NCBI GenBank assembly: GCA_001724275.1
Contig: MEDZ01000014.1
Location: 38,720 to 102,719, forward strand
Source: Gemmatimonadetes bacterium SCN 70-22
GTDB lineage: Bacteria > Gemmatimonadota > Gemmatimonadetes > Gemmatimonadales > Gemmatimonadaceae
Reading direction: 5' to 3'
DNA length: 64,000 nucleotides
Under the pieces are notes generated by a model. That model was not told the origin of the DNA. It did no database searches and saw only the letters and a program-made list of their open reading frames with translations. Below, piece by piece: positions 16,730-26,029 of this stretch. Made by a program: the position numbers and the translations under genes. The number at the start of each line of letters is the position of its first letter. Position 1 is the first letter of the stretch.

Positions 16730-18093
16730 CCACGTCTCCAGGTGCAGCGACATCCTGCGAGCATCGGCCCCGCCGGACGGTGGGGCGCTTCGCGCTCGCG
16801 TCCCGCATGCAAGAACGCCACTTGGCGTCTGCTCAGCAAGGGGAAGGAGCTACCGCCTCGGCGCGCCGGCGCGAGGGTCTTGACGGGGGACGCGACGCCC
16901 GGGGCCGGGCGCGCGCGCGGCCCCGGCAGCCGCGCGGCGGTGCGGACCTCGCCGGAATAGAGAGCCGACTCGTCGAACGCCCGGCGAAGGGCCTGCACGG
17001 TGGCCGGGAGCACGGCGGGGTGGTCCAGGCGACGGACGCGGCGCACGGGCGCGGGAAGGCGCCCGACGACCCACTCGTTAGGGGCGGCGCGCAGCGCCAC
17101 CTGCACCGATTCACCCGCCGAATCCTCGCGCGCCACGACATCGTATCCCGGCCCGCGCCAGGTGCCTCCACCCGCGGGTTCCGTGGGGAGGGTCGCGCGG
17201 ATGGGCGCCCACCATGTCGCCCCCTCGATGCGGATGGGGGGAAGGGGGAGCGCGTAGCCACCCGCGCGTGGTCCCCGACCGGGGACGAGGAAGGCGATCG
17301 CCGGCATCGCCTCCTCGTCCACCAGGGCGAAGGAGAGCGAGTCGAAGACGAATCCCGTGAGCGCGGTCGCCGCGCGCCGCGCGCGCTCGTCGTTCGCGCG
17401 GCGAACGGAGTCGAGCGCCTCCGCCAGCAGCGCGCGCGCCCGGCGCACGATGTCGCTGCCCTGCGCCTCGCCGACCAGCTCACTCACGGTCACCTGACGC
17501 CCGTCGCGAATGTCGATCACGCCGCGCCGGGTGACATGCTGGTCGCGATCGCCGACGACGTCGATGTCGACATGCTGCTCGAAGGTCAGGAACGGGCCGG
17601 CGACGTCGAGCAGTTCCGTCTCGGTCGTCGCATGCGTCGTTGGCTCATCGGCCGCGTCCTCGTCCGGCGCGAGCGGCACCTCGTTCGGGTGCCGCGCGGC
17701 GTAGTCGCGGGCCAGCTCCGCCAGCGTCGAATCTTCCAGCAGGAGGAGCGAGTCGCCGCGCTCGAGGTCGCGGCGGAAGATGCGCTGCCCCACGATGACG
17801 GCGTCGTAGTACGAGCGGTCGTCATCCGTCAGGTACAACTCGTGGAAGCGCCCGTCGAACTCCGCCAGCAGCATCGACGACCGGCGCACGCGGATCCCGG
17901 CACTGTCGCTCTCGACCCAGAAGGTCGAGTCTCCGGCCGCCACGAGGAACGACGCACGGGGCGCCCCGGAAGCGGCATCGCGCCCGGCGCTGCAGCCGGT
18001 GGCCAGCAGCGTTGCGACCAGCAACAGCCAACCGAGCGGGGTCGCGCGCACGACGCGCGCGAACCGGAGGGGGAACGTCGGGGGGAGAGTCAT
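16726..18093 (-). CDS. Putative secreted lipoprotein of unknown function
   Basis: 455 residues with a signal peptide and lipobox (LLLVATLLATGC, Cys34). The mature part is acidic in the first half and contains a run LAPDEDAADEPTTHATTETE; the last 80 residues are Arg/Pro/Ala-rich and may be poorly folded. No known domain is recognised. TATATT (18104-18109 on the opposite strand) lies 10 nt before the ATG, so the message may be nearly leaderless. Its stop overlaps the DUF2203 start. Confidence 0.75.
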   Translation of the reverse strand: MTLPPTFPLRFARVVRATPLGWLLLVATLLATGCSAGRDAASGAPRASFLVAAGDSTFWVESDSAGIRVRRSSMLLAEFDGRFHELYLTDDDRSYYDAVIVGQRIFRRDLERGDSLLLLEDSTLAELARDYAARHPNEVPLAPDEDAADEPTTHATTETELLDVAGPFLTFEQHVDIDVVGDRDQHVTRRGVIDIRDGRQVTVSELVGEAQGSDIVRRARALLAEALDSVRRANDERARRAATALTGFVFDSLSFALVDEEAMPAIAFLVPGRGPRAGGYALPLPPIRIEGATWWAPIRATLPTEPAGGGTWRGPGYDVVAREDSAGESVQVALRAAPNEWVVGRLPAPVRRVRRLDHPAVLPATVQALRRAFDESALYSGEVRTAARLPGPRARPAPGVASPVKTLAPARRGGSSFPLLSRRQVAFLHAGREREAPHRPAGPMLAGCRCTWRRG

Positions 18094-18149
18094 GCCGCGG
18101 GGGAATATATCACGCCCCGGCGCGCCCCCGGCGCGCCTCAGGCGCGACG

Positions 18150-19394
18150 CTACCTCGCCCCCAGCTCCGCCACCGCCGCCACCAGGCGGTCGACTTCGTC
18201 CTCGGTGGTATAGCAGGCGCAGCCGGCACGGACCACGCCGTCCGCCGACTCCCCCAGGCGCTCGATCACCGTCACCGCGTAGAAATCGCCGTTCGATGCG
18301 TAGATCCCGCGCGGCACGAGCGCGCGCGCGACGTCGGTCGAGCTCCTCCCGGCGACGGTGAAGATGACGGTCGGCGTCCGGGCACCGCCCGGGGCCACGC
18401 CGTAGAGTGTCACGCCGTCCACCTCGCGCAGCCCGTTCCAGAGCCGCGCGACGAGTTGCTCGCCGCGGGCGTGCAGGGCGGAGAGGGCGTTCGTTAGGCG
18501 CTCACGCCGGCTCCCCCCTGGCGCCAGCGAGGCCATGAACTCGATCGCGGCCCCCGTCCCCACGATCCCCTCGTGGTTCTGCGTCCCCGTCTCCAGCCGC
18601 TCGGGACCGGCATTCGGCGCCGGCTCGAGCTTGGGAACGTCGAGCCCGTCGATCAGTCCGCGCCGGCCGTAGAAGACCCCGGCATGCGGCCCATAGAACT
18701 TGTACGCCGAGCACGCCAGGAAGTCGCAGTCCCAGGCCTTCACGTCGATCACGCCGTGGGCAGCGTAGTGGACGGCGTCCACGTAGCACAGCGCCCCCGC
18801 CTCGTGCGCCAGCCGTGCCGCGGCCGCGACATCGGTGACGGTGCCCAGCGCGTTCGACGCCGCGCCGATCGCCAGCAGCTTCGTCCGCGGGGTGAATGCG
18901 CGGCGCAGGTCGTCCCAGTCGAGCGTCCCGCTTGCCGGGTCCATCCGCACCGTGCGCACCACCAGCCCCCGGTCGCGCGCCAGCTCGCGCCACGGCGCCA
19001 CGTTGGCATGGTGGTCGAGCTCGGTCACGATCACCTCGTCGCCCGCGCTCCAGCGCCTGCCTAACGCGCGAGAGACGTGAAAGGTGATCGTCGTCATGTT
19101 GTTGCCGAACGCCACCTCGTCACTCCCCGCGTTGAGCAGGTCGGCCGCCGCCGCGCGCGCCTGCTCCAGCGCCGCGTCGGTCTCGTGCGAGGTCGGGTAC
19201 TCCCAGTGCGTGTTCGCGTTGTGGTGGTACAGGTAGTCGCTCATCGCCTCCACCACCTCGCGCGGCACCTGGGTCCCCCCGGGGCCGTCGAAGTACGCCA
19301 CCGGATGACCTCCCTCCCATCGCTTGAGCGCGGGGAAGCGGGCGCGGATGTCGGACACCGGTATGAGCGCGGAGGCACCCTGCAGGGAAGTCAT
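18150..19394 (-). CDS. Cysteine-desulfurase-like class V aminotransferase
   Basis: 414 residues of the PLP-dependent class V fold. It has YFDGPGGTQVPREV near 34-47, EYPTSHETDAAL, the pyridine-ring Asp in YVDAVHYAAHG, and the Schiff-base Lys232 in SAYKFYGPHAG. The sequence resembles the cysteine-desulfurase-like subfamily that lacks a clear role in Fe-S assembly; no iscU, sufE or other Fe-S gene is adjacent, so sulfur transfer is uncertain. The 61-nt space upstream is almost filled by an octamer tandem repeat ending 8 nt from the start. Confidence 0.87.
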   Translation of the reverse strand: MTSLQGASALIPVSDIRARFPALKRWEGGHPVAYFDGPGGTQVPREVVEAMSDYLYHHNANTHWEYPTSHETDAALEQARAAAADLLNAGSDEVAFGNNMTTITFHVSRALGRRWSAGDEVIVTELDHHANVAPWRELARDRGLVVRTVRMDPASGTLDWDDLRRAFTPRTKLLAIGAASNALGTVTDVAAAARLAHEAGALCYVDAVHYAAHGVIDVKAWDCDFLACSAYKFYGPHAGVFYGRRGLIDGLDVPKLEPAPNAGPERLETGTQNHEGIVGTGAAIEFMASLAPGGSRRERLTNALSALHARGEQLVARLWNGLREVDGVTLYGVAPGGARTPTVIFTVAGRSSTDVARALVPRGIYASNGDFYAVTVIERLGESADGVVRAGCACYTTEDEVDRLVAAVAELGAR

Positions 19395-19402
19395 GGGAAA
19401 CG

Positions 19403-19450
19403 AGAAGACGAGAAGACGAGAAGACGAGAAAACGGGAAGACGGAGAGACG
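19403..19450. repeat. Octamer tandem repeat (AGAAGACG)n, copy A
   Basis: Three perfect AGAAGACG units (19403-19426) then three degraded ones (to 19450). It fills the spacer between the dehydrogenase stop (19456) and the aminotransferase start (19394). Read toward the downstream gene it is a CGTCTTCT pyrimidine tract with no Shine-Dalgarno sequence. The same unit recurs at 51720, 60172 and 63102. Confidence 0.9.
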
Positions 19451-19455
19451 AGGGA

Positions 19456-20343
19456 TCAGTCCGCGATCACCACGTCGCTCCACTGCTCGATCAGGCGTGC
19501 AGCCTCAACATGGTCGGCGTCCTCGCCCAGCTCGTGCCGGGCCAGGCGGAAGAGCTCGGCCGCCTGCTGGATCACCGCCGAGGGAACGCGCTGCTCCCGA
19601 AGGAACTCGGCCGCGATCGCGACGTCCTTTTCCAGGAGCGCCAGCTTGAAGGTCCGCGGGAATGCGCGCGTCACGACGCGTTGCGGAACGAGGTTCTCCG
19701 ATGTGTTCGAGCGCCCGCTCGACGCATTGATCACCTCGAGCGCCGCCGATGGCTTGACCCCGGCCTTGGTCAGCGCCGCCAACCCCTCGACCGTCGACCA
19801 GATGTGCACGGCGAGCAACGCGTTGTTCACCGCTTTCAGGGCATGTCCCGCCCCCACCGGACCCACCAGCACGATCTTGCGCCCGAACGACTCCAGCACG
19901 GGGCGCGCACGATCGAACGCCGCCGTATCGCCGCCGCACATCACCGTCAGCGTCCCCGCCTCGGCCCCCGAGACGCCGCCGCTCACCGGCGCGTCCAGGA
20001 AGGCGATGTCCCGTCCCGACAGGTGCGACGCGATGCGTCGCGACGAGGCGGGATCGCCCGACGTACAGTCGATGAGCAACGTGCCGTCCGCCATCCCCAC
20101 CAGGATCCCCTCGCTCCCATGCAGGAGCGCCTCCACCTCGCGGGAGGTGGGGAGGCACGTGATGACGACGTCCGCCCCGGCGACCGCTGCCGCGGGGGTG
20201 CCGGCGACGGCGGCGCCATGCGCCTTGGCGAAGGCGCTCGCCTTGTCGGACGAACGGTTCCAGACGGTGAGCGGGAACTTGGCGGCGACCTGGCGCGCCA
20301 TGGGCGTCCCGATGGCCCCGAGTCCGAGAAACGCGATCTTCAT
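19456..20343 (-). CDS. 3-hydroxyisobutyrate-dehydrogenase family oxidoreductase
   Basis: 295 residues. The N-terminal Rossmann motif FLGLGAIGTPMA (5-16), the substrate loop FLDAPVSGGVSGAEAGTL (116-132) and the catalytic Lys170 in GHALKAVNN are all present, as in the beta-hydroxyacid dehydrogenase family (HIBADH, tartronate semialdehyde reductase, GLYR). NAD(P) preference and substrate cannot be told from sequence alone; no valine- or glycerate-pathway gene is adjacent. It starts 57 nt from the divergent HMA-like gene. Confidence 0.88.
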   Translation of the reverse strand: MKIAFLGLGAIGTPMARQVAAKFPLTVWNRSSDKASAFAKAHGAAVAGTPAAAVAGADVVITCLPTSREVEALLHGSEGILVGMADGTLLIDCTSGDPASSRRIASHLSGRDIAFLDAPVSGGVSGAEAGTLTVMCGGDTAAFDRARPVLESFGRKIVLVGPVGAGHALKAVNNALLAVHIWSTVEGLAALTKAGVKPSAALEVINASSGRSNTSENLVPQRVVTRAFPRTFKLALLEKDVAIAAEFLREQRVPSAVIQQAAELFRLARHELGEDADHVEAARLIEQWSDVVIAD

Positions 20344-20400
20344 GCGCGAAATCTGTCCGCGCCGCGCCCCGGGCGCGAGGGCGCGCTATCTTCCCGCCCC

Positions 20401-20649
20401 ATGGTGACCACTCTCGACATCGACGGGATGCGCACGGTGCACTGTGCCCGCGCCATCTTCACGTCGCTCGCCGCCGTGGACGGGATCGCGAAGGCCGAGG
20501 TGGTGGTGGGGCGGGCAACGCTCGAGCACGAGCGTCCCCTCGACCAGGCCGCCCTCGCCGCGGCGGTCGAGGCCGCGGGCTACCGCCTCCGCGCGACCAC
20601 CACCGACCGCCGTCAGCTATCACTCCTGTCGGACGACGCCCACCCCTGA
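20401..20649 (+). CDS. Small HMA-like protein with a single cysteine
   Basis: 82 residues with the ferredoxin-like pattern of heavy-metal-associated domains: a first strand, then GMRTVHCARAIFTSLAAVDGIAKAEVVVG, and a final helix AAAVEAAGYRL. The usual GMxCxxC metal loop is GMRTVHC here, so only the second Cys remains and copper transfer is doubtful. TATCTT (20387-20392) lies 8 nt before the ATG with no Shine-Dalgarno sequence, suggesting a leaderless message. It converges on the DUF5916 gene with a heptamer repeat between them. Confidence 0.75.
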   Translation: MVTTLDIDGMRTVHCARAIFTSLAAVDGIAKAEVVVGRATLEHERPLDQAALAAAVEAAGYRLRATTTDRRQLSLLSDDAHP

Positions 20650-20673
20650 CGCGCCGGCCGGGGCGCCTAACGC

Positions 20674-20743
20674 ACTCCCGTCTCCCGTCTCCCGTCTCCC
20701 GTCTCCCGTCTCCCGTCTCCCGTCTCCCGTCTCCCGTCTCCAG
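20674..20743. repeat. Heptamer tandem repeat (TCTCCCG)8
   Basis: Eight perfect TCTCCCG units (20681-20736) flanked by one near-unit on each side (ACTCCCG, TCTCCAG). It sits between converging genes, 2 nt beyond the DUF5916 stop codon and 24 nt beyond the HMA-like stop. The reverse-complement unit recurs four times inside the radical SAM gene at 60666-60693. Confidence 0.92.
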
Positions 20744-20745
20744 AG

Positions 20746-23295
20746 CTACATCGCGAACCAGTAGCTCGCCTTGACGAGGAACGTGTTGTCGGGATGCGCG
20801 CCGAACAGGTTGCGGTAGTCGCGGTTGAAGCGGAACGACCCCGCATCGAGCCCATCCTGCACCCGCCCCTGCGCCCAGACGAAGAAGAGCGTCGACCCCG
20901 GGCGGTACTCCCAGCGCACCACCGTGTTCGAGCGGAACTGCTTGAAGTTGAAGCCCCCCGGCTCCCCCTCGATCGTGAACGGACGGAAGCGCGCGTCGTA
21001 ACCACGGGCGCGAGGTGCCACCACCTCGCGCCAGTCCGAGTATTCGCCGCCCGTCACGAACGGCTGGGCATACACCTGCAGCGACAGCGTGGGCGAGGCG
21101 GTCCAGTTGATGCGCGTCGTCACCGACACCGTCTTCTGGTCCAGGCGCGCGACGGTGAAATGCGTCGTGTCGCTCCCCACGTCGCCAAAGTTGCCGAGCC
21201 ACTGCCGGTCGTCGATGTTGCGGTTGAAGCTCACGCCGAGCGACGCGGAGAACGAGGAGGCGAAGCGCCCCTCGACCCGCGGCCCCAGGTTGATGCTGCT
21301 CGACCGACCACCGTCGGTGCGCCGGAAGAAGGCTTCGAAGGCGGGATAGACCGCGCGGCGCTGGTCGCCCGTGAAGCCTGCCCATCCCTGGACGGAATGG
21401 TTCTCCCACAGCGCCGGTCCCCCGCGCAGGCACGCGCCGCAATACGCGCCCTTCTCGCCGCCAAGGCCCCCGTACACGAACCACATGTTCCGGAGCTGCC
21501 CGTTCATGTTGATGTTGCCGCCGTGACCGGTGTTCATCCCGTCGGCGAGCCAGCTGTTCCACTGGTTGAAGTTCACCTGCCACCGGCGATAGAACCACTT
21601 GGGGCGCTGGAGGACGAAGGCGAACCAGTTGCTCTGCCCCATGCTGTTGGCGCTCGACATGAAGCCGACGTCGTTGATCTCCAGCCCCGGCCCCTTGTAC
21701 CACACCCCGGTCCAGAAGCGCGTGAGGCCACCGTTCTTCGACAGGCCGAGCCCCGAGCCGACCCCGGACAGTGACGTCCGCGTCGGGTCGTACGCCAGGT
21801 CGTCGTCCGGACGCTGGTAGAAGTGCACCGCCGAGCGCTGCGTCCGGGCGATGGCCTCTTCCGAGCCGCGCACCACGCTCCCGTACAGCTGCCCCGACAG
21901 CTCGTAGGCGCTGTTGGGGCCGAAGCGATGGCGCGCGTCGAGCCCCGCGGTGTACGCCTCACGGCGCAGGTAGTTCTCGGTGTACCCATCCAGCTCGCGG
22001 TTCACCGCAGTGAAGATCGCCCCGACGCCACTGCGCCCGCCGCGCAGGTCCTGCTGAGCACGCACCACGAAATAGTTCGTGCGCGGCTCCACGGTGAGCG
22101 ACTCGGCCACGCTCTCGCGACCGGTGATCGCGTTGAGGACCCCGAGCGAGAGCCCGTTCGAGAGGCGCCCGGTGACCTTGGCGGCACCGAGGATGGTGGA
22201 GTTCAGCGGGACGGCGTTCTGGTCCTCGCTCAGGAAACCCGCCTGCGGTGCGCGCCCGATACGACGCGAATAGAACGGCCCCGTGCACTGCCCGTCGTTG
22301 CAGTCGATGTCGTAGCGGAAGATCCCCGTCCCCTCCAGGAAGAAGGGGCGGCGCTCCTCGAAGAACTGCTCGAAGGCCCCCAGGTTCAGCACGCCGGGAT
22401 CGGCCTCCACCTGCCCGAAGTCGGGGTTGATCGTCGCATCGAGCGTCAGGTTCGACGACAGGCCGTACTTGACGTCGGCCCCTAACGCCATGCGCTGTGC
22501 GCGGCCGTAACCATCGGCCCGCAGCCGCGAATCGTTGGCCTGCACCGTATACGGCATCAACTCGAGTCGGCGCGGGCTCGAGATCCCCGCCAGCCCCCCG
22601 AGCTCGCCCAGCTGCGAGGCGATCCCGAACTGCGAGCGGCGCCAGAGCGGCCAGCTCGAGCGCTCGCCGAGGCGCGCGATTTCGCGGTGAATCCCGATCC
22701 CGAAGGTGTGCTCGTCCTTGCGCGGGTAGCGCAGCTGGCTCAGGGGAATGCGGAACTCCGCCGTCCACCCCAGCGAGTCGATCGCCGTCTTGACGTCCCA
22801 GACGGCGTTCCAGGTGACGTCCTCGTTGGAATCGTTGTACAGGTAGATGTCGCGCTGCACCCCGGCGGGGTTCACCATGAATTCGTAGCCGGTGCGCTTG
22901 TCGTGGTACGAGTCGACGATCAAGCGGATGTAGTCCGACTGCGTCCGCTCGTCGCGGCGGGACAGCAGCGCCATGATGCTGTCGGGGTGCGGGTCGAAGG
23001 CCCGCACGAAGACGTAGAGGTTGCGGTCGTCGTAGGCGACGCGCGCCTCGGTGGCCATCGACGGCTCACCGTCCTCCACGGGATCGAACATCCGGAATCC
23101 GTCGATCTTCTGCGCTCGCGCCCAGATGTCGTCGGTGTCCTTGCCGTCGATGACCGGGGGCTTGGTGGCGCGCACCGCCCGAGTCGTCTTCACCGACGAA
23201 GTGGCCGGGGCCGCGCGCCCCTTGGCGAGCAGCTGCTGGGCCACGCCGACGCCGGGGAACAGTGCAACGAGGAGCAGGGCGTGTGAGATGCGCAT
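20746..23295 (-). CDS. DUF5916 outer-membrane-type protein with CBM9-like N-terminal domain
   Basis: 849 residues. There is a cleavable signal peptide (MRISHALLLVALFPGVGVAQ), then a carbohydrate-binding-family-9-like domain (PPVIDGKDTDDIWARA to YPRKDEHTFGIGI), then a long beta-rich part typical of DUF5916 (INPDFGQVEADPGVLNL, FFEERRPFFLEGTGIF) ending in an aromatic strand with terminal ASYWFAM, as in outer-membrane barrels. Role unknown; an outer-membrane location is inferred. The start at 23295 has GGAAGG 5-7 nt upstream. The reverse-strand frame stays open for another 900 nt upstream but only as a shadow of mgtE. Confidence 0.88.
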   Translation of the reverse strand: MRISHALLLVALFPGVGVAQQLLAKGRAAPATSSVKTTRAVRATKPPVIDGKDTDDIWARAQKIDGFRMFDPVEDGEPSMATEARVAYDDRNLYVFVRAFDPHPDSIMALLSRRDERTQSDYIRLIVDSYHDKRTGYEFMVNPAGVQRDIYLYNDSNEDVTWNAVWDVKTAIDSLGWTAEFRIPLSQLRYPRKDEHTFGIGIHREIARLGERSSWPLWRRSQFGIASQLGELGGLAGISSPRRLELMPYTVQANDSRLRADGYGRAQRMALGADVKYGLSSNLTLDATINPDFGQVEADPGVLNLGAFEQFFEERRPFFLEGTGIFRYDIDCNDGQCTGPFYSRRIGRAPQAGFLSEDQNAVPLNSTILGAAKVTGRLSNGLSLGVLNAITGRESVAESLTVEPRTNYFVVRAQQDLRGGRSGVGAIFTAVNRELDGYTENYLRREAYTAGLDARHRFGPNSAYELSGQLYGSVVRGSEEAIARTQRSAVHFYQRPDDDLAYDPTRTSLSGVGSGLGLSKNGGLTRFWTGVWYKGPGLEINDVGFMSSANSMGQSNWFAFVLQRPKWFYRRWQVNFNQWNSWLADGMNTGHGGNINMNGQLRNMWFVYGGLGGEKGAYCGACLRGGPALWENHSVQGWAGFTGDQRRAVYPAFEAFFRRTDGGRSSSINLGPRVEGRFASSFSASLGVSFNRNIDDRQWLGNFGDVGSDTTHFTVARLDQKTVSVTTRINWTASPTLSLQVYAQPFVTGGEYSDWREVVAPRARGYDARFRPFTIEGEPGGFNFKQFRSNTVVRWEYRPGSTLFFVWAQGRVQDGLDAGSFRFNRDYRNLFGAHPDNTFLVKASYWFAM

Positions 23296-23677
23296 GATAG
23301 CCTTCCGAGCCTTGGGGGACAGGCGCTTGGTGCGGACCTGGCGTTTGGACAGCGAATCGGCCGCCTGCGATATCGCGCGTGGACGAAGCGCGTGACGACG
23401 CGATGAAGCGTGCGATGGCGAGGCGAACCGTCGCCCGACCATGCGGTCGCAGCGCACCGCCGCAGCGCACCCCTGCGGCGCACCCCTGCGGCGCACCCCT
23501 GCGGCGCACAGCCAGCCCTGCGCGGCGTCGGCGCCCTCTCTGACAGCGGCATGCCGCAAAGGGTTGGTTTCGCGTCGCGCCGCGCGCTTGTTCGCCCTGT
23601 ACGACGCCCGTAACTTGCGGCGCCTCGAGCGGCTGGCTCGGCCGCTCCTCCCTGCCGCACCTCGCCGGAGGGCGTCG
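23296..23677. other. Divergent intergenic region DUF5916 / mgtE
   Basis: About 380 nt with no supported gene. It contains the 13-bp tandem repeat at 23465-23509 and a TAACTT sequence near 23610 that could be a -10 box for mgtE. I looked for an M-box-like magnesium leader and did not recognise one. Confidence 0.45.
23465..23509. repeat. 13-bp tandem repeat
   Basis: Three exact units of GCGCACCCCTGCG (23465-23503) and a partial fourth, preceded by a decayed copy. It lies in the divergent spacer between the DUF5916 and mgtE starts. Thirteen is not a multiple of three, consistent with a non-coding location. Confidence 0.85.
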
Positions 23678-25060
23678 ATGATGCCACCACAACGCAACCA
23701 GGACAGCGAGCTCGCAGCCCTCCTCGCCCCTGACATCCTCGTGATGCTCGAGGAGTCACCGGCCGACGTGGCGGCAGAGACCGAGGAGCTGCACCCGAAG
23801 AGCCTCGCCGACGTGGCCGAGGCATTGCCGCGCGACCGCGTCACCGAGCTGCTGCGCGCCCTCCCCGCGGCGCGCGCCGCCGACGTGCTCGAGTACCTCG
23901 ACGAAGAGCTGCGCACCGAACTGCTCGAGACGATGACCACCGAGCAGGCCGTCGCCCTCGTCTCCGAGATGACGCCGGACGATCGCGCGGATGTGCTCGA
24001 GGAGCTCGAGGAAGAGACCGCCGACGAGATCCTGCACGACCTGCCCGACGCGGCGCGACAGGAGACGGAGCGCCTCCTCCAGTACGACACGGACTCGGCC
24101 GGCGGGCTCATGACCACGGAGTTCGTCTCCGTGATGCAGGACCTCACCGTCGAGGAGGCGCTGGCCATCGTGCGCGTGGCCGCGCGCTCGGGACGCAAGG
24201 AGGCGATGCACGCGCTCTATGTGACCGACGAGCGCGGGTCGCTGGTCGGGGTGATGTCGCTGCGCGAACTCGTCGCCGCTCCCGACGGGAGCAAGGTGTC
24301 CGACGTCGCCTGGACGGAAGTGGTGCAGGTGTCCGCCACCGCCGATCGTGCCGAGGTGGCTCGCGTCACCTCGGAGTACGACCTCGTCGCCGTCCCCGTG
24401 GTCGATGCGTTCGAGCGCATCATCGGTGTCATCACCGTCGACGACGTCATCGACGCCATCGTCGAGGAACAGACGGAGGACGTGCAGAAGCTGGGGGCCG
24501 TGCAGCCGCTCGAGGAACCGTACTTCACGGTCGGCTTCTGGAGCGTCGCCCGCAAGCGCGTGGGCTGGCTGGTCTTCCTCTTCGTCGGCGAGATGTTCAC
24601 GGGGACGGCCATGCGCGCCTACGAGGACACGCTGGCCTCGGCCATCGCCCTCACCCTGTTCATTCCGCTCATCATCAGCTCCGGCGGCAACTCGGGGTCG
24701 CAATCCGCGACGCTGATCACGCGCGCCCTCGCCGTCGGCGACGTGGAGCTGCGCGACGCCCTGCGAATCCTGCTGCGCGAGCTGGGCCAGGGCGTCGTGC
24801 TGGGCGCCTGCCTGGGGGCGATCGGGTTCGCGCGCGCGCTCATGTGGGGGAGCACGCAGACGCTCGCCCTGGTCGTCTCGCTCACGCTGGTCATGGTCGT
24901 CCTGGTCGGCTCGGTGGTCGGCGCCATGCTCCCGCTGGTCTTCAAGCGACTCGGCTTCGACCCCGCCATCGCCTCGTCGCCCTTCGTCGCCTCGCTCGTC
25001 GACGTCACGGGGCTGGTGATCTACTTCTCCATCGCCCGCCAGCTGCTCCACATCGGATGA
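23678..25060 (+). CDS. mgtE: Magnesium transporter MgtE
   Basis: 460 residues, normal length for MgtE. An N-terminal superhelical domain (MgtE_N, about 1-125, with ELLRALPAARAADVLEYL), two CBS domains (about 130-255, GGLMTTEFVSVM and EYDLVAVPVVD), the plug helix, then five membrane helices from about 290 with the pore-region SSGGNSGSQSATLITRAL. It moves Mg2+ down its gradient, gated by cytosolic Mg2+ at the CBS domains. GGAGGG lies 5 nt before ATG 23678. It overlaps the next gene by 4 nt. Confidence 0.95.
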   Translation: MMPPQRNQDSELAALLAPDILVMLEESPADVAAETEELHPKSLADVAEALPRDRVTELLRALPAARAADVLEYLDEELRTELLETMTTEQAVALVSEMTPDDRADVLEELEEETADEILHDLPDAARQETERLLQYDTDSAGGLMTTEFVSVMQDLTVEEALAIVRVAARSGRKEAMHALYVTDERGSLVGVMSLRELVAAPDGSKVSDVAWTEVVQVSATADRAEVARVTSEYDLVAVPVVDAFERIIGVITVDDVIDAIVEEQTEDVQKLGAVQPLEEPYFTVGFWSVARKRVGWLVFLFVGEMFTGTAMRAYEDTLASAIALTLFIPLIISSGGNSGSQSATLITRALAVGDVELRDALRILLRELGQGVVLGACLGAIGFARALMWGSTQTLALVVSLTLVMVVLVGSVVGAMLPLVFKRLGFDPAIASSPFVASLVDVTGLVIYFSIARQLLHIG

Positions 25061-25968
25061 GGGGAGGGCCGCTGCCGGTGGAGCGTGCCGCCCTGACGCC
25101 GGGCATCGCCACGCTCGCCGTTCTCGGCTCCGCCTTTGCCTTTTCGTCGACCACCATCGCGACGATCATCGCCACGCGCGAAGGCGTCCCGCTCTCCACC
25201 GTCGTCACCGGGCGGTTCCTGCTGGCCGCGCTCCTCCTCGCCCCCCTCGTCGGCGGATGGCGCGCGCTCCGCCTCCCGCGCCTCCACGTGCGCCGGCTGG
25301 TCGTGTGGGGCGGCATCGGCCAAGCCGTACTGAACATCCTCAACCTTTCGGCGCTCGACTACATCCCGGCAGCGACGACGGTCTTCCTGTTCTACACCTT
25401 TCCCGCCTGGGTGGCGATCTTCGCCGCCGTGCGCGGGACGGAGCGTGTCGGGCGGCGTCGCCTCGCCGCGCTCGTCCTTTCCCTTGCCGGGATCGTGGTG
25501 ATCGTCGGATCTCCCGGGGCCGAGCCCATCGCCCCGATCGGGGCGGCGCTCTCCCTCTCCGCGGCGGTCGTCTACGCCCTGTACATCCCTCTCCTCCGCC
25601 AGCTGCAAATGGGCACGACCCCGGCCATCGCAACCTTCTACATCGCGGTCGGCGTCTGCCTCTTCCTCGGTGGCTACGCCGCCCTGCGCGGCCAACTCGC
25701 CTGGCCCACCGCCGCGCCGGCGGTGGGGGCGATCGCCTGGTTGGCGCTGGTCCCGACGGTCATCGCCTTCCAGCTCATGCTCCGCGGGCTCGAGACGCTC
25801 GGTCCGGTGCGCACCGCCATCATCTCGACCGCCGAACCCTTCAGCGCTGCCCTCCTCGCCGCGCTGATCCTGGGCCAGCCGTTCACCCTCCCCACGATGG
25901 CCGGCGGTGCACTGATCGCGATCGCGGTCCTCCTGTTGCAGCGCGCGGAGGGCGCCGGCGCGTCGTGA
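25057..25968 (+). CDS. EamA/DMT-superfamily transporter
   Basis: 303 residues with about ten predicted membrane helices in two homologous halves, as in the drug/metabolite transporter family (LGSAFAFSSTTIATIIATREGVP in the first half, IAWLALVPTVIAFQLMLRGLE in the second). The substrate cannot be inferred. ATG 25057 overlaps the mgtE stop; GTG 25078, which has GGGGAGGG 9-10 nt before it, is an equally good start. It is probably co-transcribed with mgtE. Confidence 0.85.
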   Translation: MRGGPLPVERAALTPGIATLAVLGSAFAFSSTTIATIIATREGVPLSTVVTGRFLLAALLLAPLVGGWRALRLPRLHVRRLVVWGGIGQAVLNILNLSALDYIPAATTVFLFYTFPAWVAIFAAVRGTERVGRRRLAALVLSLAGIVVIVGSPGAEPIAPIGAALSLSAAVVYALYIPLLRQLQMGTTPAIATFYIAVGVCLFLGGYAALRGQLAWPTAAPAVGAIAWLALVPTVIAFQLMLRGLETLGPVRTAIISTAEPFSAALLAALILGQPFTLPTMAGGALIAIAVLLLQRAEGAGAS

Positions 25969-26029
25969 CGTAGCGGCGCGACTGCATGTGGCGCCCCCGG
26001 CGCCGCCAGGTCGCGCGCCCGCCGCGCCG

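Noticed and set aside
23465..23509. Possible coding extension of MgtE through the 13-bp repeat region
   Set aside because: The strong ribosome site and family length put the start at 23678; a 13-bp unit would break frame.
23296..23677. M-box magnesium riboswitch before mgtE
   Set aside because: I could not find the conserved M-box core; the region is mostly tandem repeat and GC-rich filler.
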